Assembly (NCBI GenBank): GCA_026005135.1
Contig: BPKM01000001.1
Coordinates: 434,001 to 498,000 of the forward strand
DNA length: 64,000 nt
Reading direction: 5' to 3'
DNA from: Leptospiraceae bacterium
Lineage (GTDB): Bacteria > Spirochaetota > Leptospiria > Leptospirales > Leptonemataceae
Made by a program: the position numbers and the translations under genes. The notes below the pieces were generated by a model, which worked only from the letters and a program-made list of their open reading frames with translations, had not been told where the DNA came from and did no database searches. This document shows positions 28,186 to 37,800 of the stretch, piece after piece (the first letter of the stretch is position 1; every line of letters begins with the position of its first letter).

Positions 28186-28823
28186 TTTGCTTCTAAATTG
28201 TTATTTATAATAAAAAAATTTGATTTTCTTATATTTTTTTAGTAAGATCTTTAATAAAAATTAGACTATAATTATTGATGGCTACCTATATAAGAAAGAA
28301 TATACAAAGTCCTAACGAAGAACTAGAAGAATCAACCAATACGACTATTTTACACTTTATGATTTATATTCCCTATAAAGAAGATTTACAGGATTTAAGA
28401 AATCAGCATTCCAGCTATTCGGATATGTTTTTGTTTTTAATTTCTAAATACATAGAAAGACTAAAAAAATTAGCAAATCAAAAGAAAACCAGTAAAAAAA
28501 TTTATCAGATAGTATGTAATGATTATGAACATTATTCTGTAAGGGTAAGTCAGAATATTCACCAATTATTAAAAGACATATCCGAGATGACGGGATATAG
28601 TGTAAGTCATATAATAAGATTACTAATAGAATGGGAATGTTATAGAAGGTTTGATGATAAGGTATCTCTATTAAGGGTCCCATTAAGGGAAATTGGCCGT
28701 GAATTTGTAACAAGTGTTACAGAAATCAGGATAGAGCATAGATTTTACAGGGCAAGGGAACTGGTAGAAGAAGACGTTGAAATATTATGTGCTTAAAATA
28801 ATTTACGAAAATATAAATTGATC
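28142..28823 (+). repeat. DUF1564-like repeat unit, intact copy
   Basis: The plus-strand partner of 19668-20352. Shared features are the promoter-palindrome, the leader with GCTTCTAAATTG and TAGTAAGAT, the gene and the TAAAATAATTTACG tail. The boundaries are abrupt at both ends. Confidence 0.9.
28278..28796 (+). CDS. DUF1564-like ribbon-helix-helix DNA-binding protein
   Basis: 172 residues from the ATG at 28278 (a TTG is immediately upstream). No strong ribosome site. The C-terminal half has a ribbon-helix-helix (Arc/MetJ) outline: strand YSVRVSQNI, helix HQLLKDISEMTG, turn, helix YSVSHIIRLLIEWECYRRF. The N-terminal part is a charged linker and helix (YKEDLQDLRNQHSSYSDMFL). Size and layout recall the multi-copy DUF1564 family of Leptospira, whose role is unknown; this name is a best match by memory. 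Sits alone, with its own promoter. A decayed duplicate is present at 19696-20213. Confidence 0.7.
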   Translation: MATYIRKNIQSPNEELEESTNTTILHFMIYIPYKEDLQDLRNQHSSYSDMFLFLISKYIERLKKLANQKKTSKKIYQIVCNDYEHYSVRVSQNIHQLLKDISEMTGYSVSHIIRLLIEWECYRRFDDKVSLLRVPLREIGREFVTSVTEIRIEHRFYRARELVEEDVEILCA

Positions 28824-28928
28824 ACTTATAAAATCTTATATTGTATATTTGTAAAATTTCCATTATTTTAAAATTTGTATAGATAAATTTTATTAAATTG
28901 AAGATTATTTTTAAGTATAAAAGTAATT

Positions 28929-30365
28929 TTAAATAGGAAGATGTATTATAAAAATAGAACCACCTTCTGGATTATCTTTAACGAAAATGTGTCCTTGATG
29001 AATTCGAACAATTTGTCTAACTATGGATAATCCCAGTCCTGTTCCCCCTTCTTTTCTTGAGCGATCTTTATCAATTCTAAAAAATCGTTCAAAAATTTTA
29101 TTTTTATATTCATCTGGTATACCAGGTCCATAATCTTTGATTGAAATAGAAATTTTTCCACCATTGATTCTTTCTATTTGTATTTCAATAGTTTGATTTT
29201 CCGTTGAATAACGAGCAGCATTACTGATTAAATTTATAAACATATGTTCTAATAATAGAGGATCAGCATATAATGTGGGAATATTATCAGGAATTTTATA
29301 TTGTAAACAGAGGTTTTTAGGTTTTAAAATACCTTCGACTAATAATCTTAAATTATCTAAAAATTCATTGATGTTAATTTCTGTTGGATGAAATGGATAA
29401 GATTTAGATTCTAATGAAGAAATCATTACCATATCATTTATAATTCTTTCCATTCGTTCAGAATTTCTTAAAATTCCTTCTAAGAATTGAACAAATATTT
29501 TATTTTGATGATTATTATAAAAGCGATCCAGTAATGTTTCTGTATAACCACGAATACTTGTTATAGGTGTTTTTAATTCATGACTGGCATTTTGTAAAAA
29601 ATCTTCTCGCATTCTTTTAATATTATACTCTTCTGTCATATCATTTATAATAAATAATATTAGTTTATCTTGATTCATTTTTTGTAATTCTTCATTGAAA
29701 GGTTCTAAATGAATTTCATAAAATCTTATATGGTAAAATTTATCTTTATCAATGATTTCAAAAACATTTTTATCCTGTTTTAAACCGGAGAAAATATATT
29801 GTATATTTTTTTTATATAAAATTTTATAAATTAAATCTAAAAGTGCTGGATTTTTTATAACTTCAAAATAATTTTTTTCTTTAAAGTCTGTCTTAATATT
29901 ATCATAACAGAATCTATTCTTAATAAATTGATTTATATATAGAATTTTTCCATTTTGATCTAAGCATATTACTCCTTCTTTTAAGTTATTTAAGAGAGAA
30001 TTTAATAAACTTTTTTCTAAATTTAATTCTTCTAGATAAGATGAATATTTTTTTAAGAATTTTTGGGTAAAATTATGGAGTAATTGAATTTCTATAATTT
30101 TTGATGAGATTTCTATATTTTTATCATATTTTGGAAATTTTTTAAAATAATTTAGAATCAGTGTTATTGGCTTTACAATATAATTACTTGTTCTATATAG
30201 CAAGTAAATGGTAAAAAGATAAAATAAAAAAGATATAATAAAAAAAAATATAAAATCTTCTAAGTATAGAAGATTTTTTTTTATTGTTAATACGTAAAAT
30301 AAAAATAATATTAAAATATAAAATAGAGTAATAATAATAAATAACCGAAAGAAAATTGTTTTCAT
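28929..30365 (-). CDS. PhoR-like membrane sensor histidine kinase
   Basis: 478 residues. Two membrane helices at the N terminus (residues about 5-28 and 35-60) with almost no periplasmic loop, a PAS domain (residues about 120-215: LKEGVICLDQNGKILYINQF), the phospho-acceptor helix NASHELKTPITSIRGYTETL (His about 262), and the ATPase domain with NLISNAARYS (N box), DYGPGIP (G1) and GGTGLGLSIVR (G2). The layout matches PhoR-type kinases. It follows the response regulator by 38 bp on the same strand. Confidence 0.9.
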   Translation of the reverse strand: MKTIFFRLFIIITLFYILILFLFYVLTIKKNLLYLEDFIFFFIISFLFYLFTIYLLYRTSNYIVKPITLILNYFKKFPKYDKNIEISSKIIEIQLLHNFTQKFLKKYSSYLEELNLEKSLLNSLLNNLKEGVICLDQNGKILYINQFIKNRFCYDNIKTDFKEKNYFEVIKNPALLDLIYKILYKKNIQYIFSGLKQDKNVFEIIDKDKFYHIRFYEIHLEPFNEELQKMNQDKLILFIINDMTEEYNIKRMREDFLQNASHELKTPITSIRGYTETLLDRFYNNHQNKIFVQFLEGILRNSERMERIINDMVMISSLESKSYPFHPTEININEFLDNLRLLVEGILKPKNLCLQYKIPDNIPTLYADPLLLEHMFINLISNAARYSTENQTIEIQIERINGGKISISIKDYGPGIPDEYKNKIFERFFRIDKDRSRKEGGTGLGLSIVRQIVRIHQGHIFVKDNPEGGSIFIIHLPI

Positions 30366-30403
30366 AAATATTATAAATTATTTACAATAAGATTAATAAA
30401 TTG

Positions 30404-31147
30404 TTATTTATCATTATCTCCTTTAAAACGATATCCTATACCCCTAATAGTTTCGAGACGATATTTTTCTTCTCCTAATTTTTCTCGTAAACGTTTTATA
30501 TTTACATCTACAGTTCTATCAGATACATAAACATCTCTTCCCCAGACTCTATCTAACAAACGATCTCTTGTAAAAGCAATATCTGGATTTTCCATAAATA
30601 ATTTCAAAAGTTTATATTCAATAAGAGTTAAATCAACATTTTTGCCATTTACTGTAACTTTATGGGCAGTTTTATTCATATGAATTCCACCAATAGTAAT
30701 AGAACCTTCTAAATTATCTGATTTTTCCTTTCTCCTTAATACAGCTCGCAATCTGGCTATTAATTCTCTTTGACTAAATGGCTTGCGAATATAATCGTCT
30801 GCTCCCATTTCTAGACCAAGTACAGCATCTAATTCTCCCGCTTTTGCTGTTACCATAATAATAGGAACATCGTAATGGGATTTAATTTTTTTGCATAAAT
30901 CTATTCCATTAATTCCCGGAATCATTATATCTAGTAAAATTATATCAGGTAAATGTTTCTGGATTTTATTCCATGCATCGAGACCATTATCAGATTTGGT
31001 TACTATAAATCCTTCTGCTTCTAAATTAAAGCTTATTATATTTTGGATATCTTCTTCATCTTCTACTACAAGTACCCTAATCCCTTTTGTATCTAAATTG
31101 TCTGCAAACTTGTTAAAAGACATATTTTGTAATGCTATATTATTCAT
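30404..31147 (-). CDS. PhoB-like OmpR-family response regulator
   Basis: 247 residues from the ATG at 31147; a TTG six codons upstream is the only earlier candidate. Receiver domain: VLVVEDEEDIQNIIS, phospho-acceptor Asp in PDIILLDIMIPGI, and IRKPF with the conserved Lys. The output domain is a winged helix: LTLIEYKLLKLFMENPD, DRLLDRVWGRDVYVSDRTVD, LGEEKYRLETIRGIGYRF. Encoded directly upstream of the PhoR-like kinase, downstream of tRNA-Gly. The signal (phosphate or otherwise) cannot be told from sequence; no pst genes are in the window. Confidence 0.92.
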   Translation of the reverse strand: MNNIALQNMSFNKFADNLDTKGIRVLVVEDEEDIQNIISFNLEAEGFIVTKSDNGLDAWNKIQKHLPDIILLDIMIPGINGIDLCKKIKSHYDVPIIMVTAKAGELDAVLGLEMGADDYIRKPFSQRELIARLRAVLRRKEKSDNLEGSITIGGIHMNKTAHKVTVNGKNVDLTLIEYKLLKLFMENPDIAFTRDRLLDRVWGRDVYVSDRTVDVNIKRLREKLGEEKYRLETIRGIGYRFKGDNDK

Positions 31148-31240
31148 AATAGGATAGTAAATCAATTATTATTACAAATAAATTACATTCTGATTAAAAA
31201 TTTATGATAACAATATGAATAATATAAAGAAGGATAACAA

Positions 31241-31311
31241 AGCGGGTGAGGGGACTCGAACCCCCTCCAAAAGCTTGGAAGGCTTTTGTGCTACCGTTAC
31301 ACCACACCCGC
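31241..31311 (-). tRNA. tRNA-Gly (anticodon TCC)
   Basis: 71 bases including the discriminator. Acceptor GCGGGTG pairs with CACCCGC, the T arm is GGGGGTTCGAGTCCCCT-type, and the anticodon loop is CTTCCAA in stem AAAGC/GCTTT, giving TCC (Gly). No CCA is encoded (bases after the discriminator are T-rich), so the end must be added after transcription. Confidence 0.95.
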
Positions 31312-31323
31312 ACGTAGCAAAAA

Positions 31324-31353
31324 CCATTACTTTCATAAGGATTTATATGTCAA
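31324..31353 (-). promoter_or_regulatory. Candidate tRNA-Gly promoter
   Basis: Minus-strand TTGACA (31348-31353) followed after 18 bases by TAATGG (31324-31329), placing initiation a few bases ahead of the mature tRNA. The -35 is perfect, the -10 poor. Confidence 0.4.
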
Positions 31354-31374
31354 ATAAAAATCATATAAAAATGA

Positions 31375-31403
31375 TTGCCAAATATAAAAAGTATAATTAT
31401 AAT
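31375..31403 (+). promoter_or_regulatory. rnpB promoter
   Basis: -35 TTGCCA (31375-31380), 17-base spacer, -10 TATAAT (31398-31403), just upstream of the RNase P RNA 5' end at about 31414. Confidence 0.65.
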
Positions 31404-31413
31404 ATATTATAGA

Positions 31414-31764
31414 TCAGGGTGCAGGCTATCGCGCTCCATAAGGGGTGAGGAAAGTCCGGACACCGCAAGGAAGGATACCGGGGAAATCCCGGGCATGCTT
31501 AAAGGCATGACGGAAAGTGCCACAGAAAAGAGACCGCCGATGGCTCATTAAAGAGCTCAGGCAAGGGTGAAAAGGTGAGGTAAGAGCTCACCGCTCCAAG
31601 GGTAACCGAGGAGGCAAGGTAAACCCTATCCGGTGTAATTCCATGTAGGTAGCCGCAAAGGCTTTCCTGGCCAAGGCTACGGGTGGGAAGCAAAGAACTT
31701 CTGGAGTAATCCAGAAGTCAAGATAAATGATAGCCTAAAACAGAATCCGGCTTATGCACCCTGA
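31414..31764 (+). ncRNA. rnpB: RNase P RNA (M1-type)
   Basis: Catalytic RNA that removes tRNA 5' leaders. The ends pair perfectly (TCAGGGTGCA with TGCACCCTGA, helix P1). The conserved core segments are present: GAGGAAAGTCCGGACACC near 31447, the GGTAACCGAGGAGGCAAGGTAAACCC-type region near 31600, and ACAGAATCCGGCTTA near 31740, which with the first forms P4. About 351 bases, normal for a bacterial A-type RNA. GC content is far above the surroundings, as expected of a structured RNA. Confidence 0.97.
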
Positions 31765-31767
31765 ACC

Positions 31768-32097
31768 TTATTCTCCGTGTACAACTATACAAAATTCTTC
31801 GTATATAAAACTGAAATAGCGTTTAACTTCATAATCGATTGCTCGAACTTCTTTAATACCAGCTATAGCAGATGCACTCCGAATACTTGCATCTCCATAT
31901 GTTATTAATTGAAACCATGAAGTAATACAAGATTTTCCCTGTCTACTACCAAGTTCCGATTTAGGAGAAATAAAATGATTTATCGAAATAGATTGATAAA
32001 TCCAGCCATTAGGAGGTTCATAAGAGCTTCTAAGGTCTAAAATTCTACAATTAACAATAAATAAAAATATTATAAAAATAAAAATTTGTTTTTTCAT
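31768..32097 (-). CDS. TRL-like lipoprotein
   Basis: 109 residues. Signal sequence ending FLFIVNC, a lipobox-like site (Cys is residue 17). The mature part carries SELGSRQGKSCITSWFQLITYGDASIRSASA, of which the GDASI..A...GI..V..VDYE pattern (here GDASIRSASAIAGIKEVRAIDYEV) and closing FCIVVHGE match the TRL-like (tRNA-associated locus) family of small lipoproteins. Function unknown. Its stop is 3 bp past the end of rnpB on the opposite strand; a small winged-helix-like gene is upstream. Confidence 0.78.
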   Translation of the reverse strand: MKKQIFIFIIFLFIVNCRILDLRSSYEPPNGWIYQSISINHFISPKSELGSRQGKSCITSWFQLITYGDASIRSASAIAGIKEVRAIDYEVKRYFSFIYEEFCIVVHGE

Positions 32098-32112
32098 AAT
32101 AATATCCTATTT

Positions 32113-32358
32113 TTATTTATGATTTAAATGTTTTTGAATATATTCTTCTCCTCTAGGAGTTAAAATAGGTCCTTCTGGATTACCCTCCATAATTAGTTGA
32201 TTGCCTACTAAAAAATGCCAGGCATCTCGAATTTTAAGTTTTTTTTCTGGTGGAAAATTATTTAGAGCTTCTGTCATTTTTTGTTTTGGTAGTACTTCTC
32301 CAGCATGAATATTATTTTCTTTAAAGATTTTTAATATCTCGCTTACAATATCCATCAT
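32113..32358 (-). CDS. Small winged-helix-like hypothetical protein
   Basis: 81 residues, no signal or membrane segment. Helical start (VSEILKIFKENNIHAGEVLP), then KLKIRDAWHFLVGNQLIMEG and TPRGEEYIQKHL, a pattern reminiscent of a winged-helix with a short wing (the LTPRGEEYI turn is typical of the third strand and C-terminal helix). Possibly DNA-binding. Two adjacent ATG codons at 32358 and 32355 could both serve as start. 15 bp ahead of the TRL-like gene, likely co-transcribed. Confidence 0.6.
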   Translation of the reverse strand: MMDIVSEILKIFKENNIHAGEVLPKQKMTEALNNFPPEKKLKIRDAWHFLVGNQLIMEGNPEGPILTPRGEEYIQKHLNHK

Positions 32359-32441
32359 AATAGATACAATTCTTTTTTATAATTATATTATTCAATACAA
32401 TTTTAAAAATATTTAGTTCTAATTATTAGATTATAAATATA

Positions 32442-32469
32442 TTGACATATCAAGATATTTTGATATATT
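32442..32469 (+). promoter_or_regulatory. Promoter and palindromic operator of the SahR-like/ahcY/metH operon
   Basis: -35 TTGACA (32442-32447) and -10 TATATT (32464-32469), 16-base spacer. The spacer is occupied by a 20-base near-palindrome (32447-32466) with arms ATATCAA and TTGATAT; 18 of 20 positions are symmetric. A dimeric repressor bound here would occlude both promoter elements. The first gene downstream encodes an ArsR-type regulator, so autoregulation of the operon is the obvious reading (inference). Confidence 0.8.
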
Positions 32470-32486
32470 GGTATTTTGATTATTAG

Positions 32487-33434
32487 ATGAATACCTTAGA
32501 TATTTTAAAAGCTTTATCAGATGAAACAAGAATTAGAATATTTTATTTATTATTATATGAACCCTTACATGTTACAGAAATTTTAGAGATTTTAAAGATG
32601 GGGCAGAGTAGAGTATCAAGACATTTAAAAATTTTACAGGATGCAAAGATTTTAAGTGCTGCAAGAGATGGTGCTCGTATGTATTATGGTATTTCGCCAG
32701 AATTTCGATTACATCCATTATATGATTCAATGATTCAAATAAAAGAAAATTTTACACAAAAGTTCTGGGAAGAAGAATTACAAAATCAATTTAAAAAAGA
32801 TCAGAATCATTTATTTGAATTATTAGAAAAGCGAAAAAGTGCAACGATATCATTTTTTGAAAAATTTGGAGATCTTTTAGAATTGAATCAAAATTTATAT
32901 GTGGATTCTGATTTTTATAGAAAAAAAATTTTGGATTTATTACCAGAAAATATTTCCCTATGTGTTGAACCGGGTTGTGGAACTGGCTGGGTATCTATCG
33001 AGTTAATTAAAAAAGTAAAAAAAATGATTTGTATTGATCAAAGCCAGAGTAGTCTAAATAAAATAAAAGAAAAACTGAATCCAGAAGATTTAAATAGAAT
33101 AGAACTAATTACAGCCCCAATGGAAGAGATGCCTTTAAAGGATCAAATAGCTGATTTGGTTGTGCTTTCTATGGCATTACATCATACACCTAACATCTAT
33201 AAAGTATTAAAAGAAACATATAGAATTTTAAAAAATAATGGTTATCTAATAATCGCAGAATTAGAACATCATAATATAGAAGATATGAGGAAAAAGTTTG
33301 CTGATTTCTGGTTGGGGTTTCATATAGAAGATTTAAAGAAAGAGTTAATGAATTTAAATTTTAAAAATATAGAAACATATAAAGGAAAAGGTAAAGGAAA
33401 ATTACAATGTATATTTATAAAATGTACTAAATAA
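32487..33434 (+). CDS. sahR: ArsR-type regulator fused to a SAM-methyltransferase-like domain (SahR-like)
   Basis: 315 residues. Residues 1-80 are an ArsR winged helix (LSDETRIRIFYLLLYEPLHV, VTEILEILKMGQSRVSRHLK, then a wing with ILSAARDGARMYYGI). Residues about 130-310 form a class I methyltransferase fold: CVEPGCGTGWVSIELIKKV, a binding-site acidic residue in MICIDQS, and LSMALHHTPN. This is the layout of SahR of Proteobacteria, which senses S-adenosylhomocysteine and controls the methyl cycle. Directly upstream of ahcY (21 bp) and metH. The symbol is assigned by analogy. Confidence 0.83.
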   Translation: MNTLDILKALSDETRIRIFYLLLYEPLHVTEILEILKMGQSRVSRHLKILQDAKILSAARDGARMYYGISPEFRLHPLYDSMIQIKENFTQKFWEEELQNQFKKDQNHLFELLEKRKSATISFFEKFGDLLELNQNLYVDSDFYRKKILDLLPENISLCVEPGCGTGWVSIELIKKVKKMICIDQSQSSLNKIKEKLNPEDLNRIELITAPMEEMPLKDQIADLVVLSMALHHTPNIYKVLKETYRILKNNGYLIIAELEHHNIEDMRKKFADFWLGFHIEDLKKELMNLNFKNIETYKGKGKGKLQCIFIKCTK

Positions 33435-33455
33435 TTAATAAAAAGGAGCATTAAA

Positions 33456-34754
33456 ATGAGTCAATCAACATTAAACTATAAAGTTAAAGATATAAGTTTA
33501 GCAGAATGGGGTAGAGAGGAGATTATTTTAGCAGAAAAAGAAATGCCAGGACTAATGGCTTTAAGAGAAAAATATGGTAAAGAAAAACCCTTAAAAGGAG
33601 CAAGAATTGCGGGTTCCTTACATATGACAATTCAAACTGCTGTTTTGATTGAAACTCTTGTGGAATTAGGAGCAGAAGTACGATGGTCAAGTTGTAATAT
33701 TTTTAGTACTCAGGATCATGCTGCGGCTGCTATTGCGGCGAAGGGTATTCCCGTTTTTGCATGGAAAGGAATGACAGAAGAAGAATATTGGTGGGCAATT
33801 GAACAAACATTACATTTTGGAGATAAAGGTCCAAATATGCTATTAGATGATGGTGGAGATTTAACCTATTATGTTCATGAAAAACATCCAGAATTATTAC
33901 CAGAAATTCGTGGTGTTTCTGAAGAGACTACAACAGGAGTTCATCAATTATATAAAATGTTAAAAGAAGGGAAACTTAAAATACCAGCCATTAATGTAAA
34001 TGATTCTGTTACAAAAAGTAAATTTGATAATATTTATGGATGTAGAGAATCTTTAGTTGATGGTATTCGTAGAGCAACAGATATTATGTTAGCAGGTAAA
34101 ATTGCAGTTGTTTGTGGTTATGGAGATGTTGGAAAAGGTTCAGCTCAATCTTTAAGAAATAATCATTGTCGTGTTGTTGTGACAGAAATTGATCCCATCT
34201 GTGCTTTACAAGCAGCAATGGAAGGTTATACTGTAGATGTTTTAGAAAATTGGGTAGATAAAGCAGATATATTTGTAACTGCAACAGGTAATCGCGATAT
34301 TATACGAATTGAACATATGGAAAAAATGAAAGATGGAGCAATTGTTTGTAATATAGGACACTTTGATGTTGAAATACAAGTAAAACAACTAAAAGAATAT
34401 CCTGGTATTCAAAGAAAAACAATTAAACCTCAAGTTGATAAATTTACTTTTCCAGACGGACATAGTATTATTTTATTAGCAGAAGGTCGTTTAGTGAATC
34501 TTGCGAATGCTACTGGACATCCAAGTTTTGTAATGTCTACAAGTTTTACGAATCAAGTATTAGCTCAGATTGAATTATTTAATAATAAATACGAAGTGGG
34601 TGTTTATCTTTTACCAAAACATTTAGATGAAATGGTAGCAAGACTTCATTTAGAAAAAATAGGTGCAAGATTAACAAAATTAACACCAGAACAGGCAGAA
34701 TATATAGGTGTACCAATTGAAGGTCCCTATAAACCAGATCATTATAGATATTAA
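33456..34754 (+). CDS. ahcY: Adenosylhomocysteinase
   Basis: 432 residues. Hydrolyses S-adenosylhomocysteine to adenosine and homocysteine, relieving product inhibition of methyltransferases. Recognised from [72 protein letters not shown], the NAD Rossmann motif [16 protein letters not shown], and the C-terminal [10 protein letters not shown]. Strong AAAAAGGAG site. Feeds homocysteine to MetH encoded next, and its regulator is encoded just before. Confidence 0.97.
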   Translation: MSQSTLNYKVKDISLAEWGREEIILAEKEMPGLMALREKYGKEKPLKGARIAGSLHMTIQTAVLIETLVELGAEVRWSSCNIFSTQDHAAAAIAAKGIPVFAWKGMTEEEYWWAIEQTLHFGDKGPNMLLDDGGDLTYYVHEKHPELLPEIRGVSEETTTGVHQLYKMLKEGKLKIPAINVNDSVTKSKFDNIYGCRESLVDGIRRATDIMLAGKIAVVCGYGDVGKGSAQSLRNNHCRVVVTEIDPICALQAAMEGYTVDVLENWVDKADIFVTATGNRDIIRIEHMEKMKDGAIVCNIGHFDVEIQVKQLKEYPGIQRKTIKPQVDKFTFPDGHSIILLAEGRLVNLANATGHPSFVMSTSFTNQVLAQIELFNNKYEVGVYLLPKHLDEMVARLHLEKIGARLTKLTPEQAEYIGVPIEGPYKPDHYRY

Positions 34755-34765
34755 AAAAATATAGG

Positions 34766-34786
34766 GCGGGATTTCCCGCTTTTTTT
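34766..34786 (+). terminator. Intrinsic terminator or attenuator between ahcY and metH
   Basis: Stem GCGGG / CCCGC (34766-34770 and 34775-34779) with 4-base loop, followed by seven Ts. It sits 12 bp after the ahcY stop and 22 bp before metH. With no obvious promoter in the short gap, metH must be read by partial readthrough, so the hairpin probably lowers metH output relative to ahcY. Confidence 0.8.
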
Positions 34787-34807
34787 ATTTTATAAAAGGG
34801 GTAAACT

Positions 34808-37800
34808 ATGATTACACAAAATAAAACAAATACCTTTCTGGAATTAAAAGAAATATTATCTAATCGTATTCTGGTTTTAGATGGTGCAATGGGTACGATG
34901 ATTCAAAGACATAAATTAACTGAAGAAGATTATCGCGGAGATAGATTTAAAAATCATTCTTCTGAATTAAAAGGTAATAATGATTTATTATCCATTACTC
35001 AACCAGAAATAATTAAAGGTATACATGAAGAATATTTAAAAGCCGGTGCAGATATTATAGAAACCAATACATTCAATTCTAATAAGATTTCTCAGGAAGA
35101 ATATCATTTAACAGATTATGTGTATGAATTAAATTATCAATCAGCACAATTGGCAAAAGAAATAGCCAAAAAATATTCAACAGAAAATAAAAAGCGATAT
35201 GTAGCTGGTGCAATTGGACCTACAAGTAAAACATTGTCAATGTCTCCTGATGTTTCAAATCCAGCTTTTCGTGCTGTTACATTTCAGCAAATGGTAGACT
35301 CCTATTATGAACAAATACATGGTCTAATTGATGGCGGTGTAGATATTTTATTGATAGAGACTGTATTTGATACTTTAAATTGTAAAGCTGCTATTTATGC
35401 TGCACAGGAATATTTTAAAAAACATCAAATAGAATTACCTATAATGATTAGTGGTACAATTGTAGATATGAGTGGTAGAACACTTTCTGGTCAGACAGTT
35501 TCTGCTTTCTGGACATCTATTAGCCATACACCTAATTTATTATCTGTTGGATTAAATTGTGCTCTTGGTTCATCTCAGATGAAGCCATTTATAGAAGAAT
35601 TAAGTAGACTTGCAACATGTTATATTAGTTTATACCCAAATGCTGGTCTTCCCAATCAATTTGGTGGTTATGATGAAACACCAGATTATATGGCAGAAAT
35701 TTTAAAAGATTATGCAAAAAATGGATGGTTAAATATTGTTGGGGGTTGTTGCGGAACTACTCCTGAGCATATAAGAAAAATTGCAGAAATTGTAGCAGAT
35801 TTACCTCCAAGAAAACCAAAAGAACCAGATCATATTTTGCGATTATCTGGTTTAGAAATGTTGGAAATTCGTCCGGATTCCAATTTTATCAATATTGGAG
35901 AAAGAACAAATGTGACTGGTTCTAAAAAATTTGCTCGCTTAATTAAAGAAAAAAAATATGAGGAAGCATTAGAAGTAGCAAAAGAACAGATCGAAAATGG
36001 TGCTAATATAATCGACGTAAACATGGACGAAGGAATGTTAGATTCTAAAAAAGAAATGGAGCATTTTTTAAAATTAATAGCATCAGAACCAGAAATTGCA
36101 AAAGTTCCTATAATGATAGATTCTTCAAAGTGGGAAGTTATAGAAACAGGATTACAATGTATTCAGGGTAAAGGAATTGTTAATTCTATTTCTATGAAAG
36201 AGGGAATTGAAGCATTTAAAGAACAAGCATTAAAAGTTAAACAATATGGAGCAGCTGTAATTGTAATGGCATTTGACGAAAAAGGTCAAGCAGATACTTA
36301 CGAAAGAAGAATTGAAATCTGTAAAAAAGCATATGATATATTAACCAAGGAAATAGGTTTTAATCCAGAAGATATTATTTTTGATCCCAATATTTTTGCT
36401 ATTGCTACAGGAATTGAAGAACATAATAATTATGCAGTTGATTTTATCAATGCAACAAAATGGATTAAAGAAAATTTACCATATGCAAAAGTTAGTGGGG
36501 GTATTTCGAATTTATCTTTTTCATTTCGCGGAAATGAAGTAGTAAGAAGAGCAATGCATTCTGTATTTTTATATCATGCGATTAAAGCAGGTCTTGATAT
36601 GGGAATTGTAAATCCGGGACAATTAGATGTTTATGATGAAATTCCAGAAGAATTACGAATTGCTGTAGAAGATGTAATTTTGAATCGTAGGTCAGATGCA
36701 ACAGAACAATTATTAGAATTAGCAGAAAAATATAAAAATCAAAATAAAGAAGAAACAACAATAGAAGAATGGAGAAATTTACCAGTAGAAGAGCGATTAA
36801 AATATGCACTTGTAAAAGGAATTGATAAATACATAAAAGAAGATGTTTTAGAAGCAGTTCATAATAAGGAAAAATATCCAGAAGCTTTGAAAATTATCGA
36901 AGGTCCTTTAATGGATGGAATGAATTATGTTGGTGATCTTTTTGGTTCAGGAAAGATGTTTTTACCTCAGGTTGTAAAAAGTGCAAGAGTAATGAAAAAA
37001 GCAGTTAATATTCTTATTCCATTTATAGAAAAAGAAAAAAAAGCAGAAGATCAGCAGAAAAAAGCAAAAGTACTTCTTGCAACAGTAAAGGGTGATGTTC
37101 ATGACATAGGAAAAAATATTGTGGGTGTTGTTCTCGCCTGTAATAATTTTGATATTATTGATCTTGGAGTAATGGTACCAAAAGAAAAGATACTGGAAAC
37201 AGCAATACAAGAGAAGGTTGATATAATTGGTCTTTCTGGTTTAATTACACCTTCCTTAGATGAAATGATCGAAATAGCAAAAGAAATGGAAAGAAGAGAA
37301 ATGAAAATTCCATTATTGATTGGAGGTGCCACAACAAGTGAAATACATACAGCTGTAAAAATTGATCCAGAATATTCTTATTCTGTTATTCATGTTTTAG
37401 ATGCTTCGCGAAGTGTTCCTGTTGTTAATCAATTAATTACTCCTCAGGAAAGAGAACGTTTTATTAAAGAAATAAAAAATAAATATAAAGAATTAAGAGA
37501 AAAACATTTTACAAAAATAGATAAAAAATATTTAACATTAGAGGAAGCAAGAGAGAATCGCCTAAAATTAGATTGGGATCAATATGATCCACCAAAACCT
37601 AATTTTATAGGATTACAACCTATCAAAGTAGATATAGAAATATTAAAACAATATATTGATTGGACGCCTTTCTTCCTTGCATGGGAAATGAAAAAGAAAT
37701 TTCCAGAAATTTTAACAGATCCAAAATATGGAGAAGAAGCAACAAAACTTTATCATGATGCTCTGAAATTATTAGATGAATTACAAAATAAAATAGAACC

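Noticed and set aside
34755-34807. Possible cobalamin or SAH riboswitch ahead of metH or ahcY
   Set aside because: The gaps are too short and contain only a simple terminator hairpin; the ahcY gap is 21 bp.
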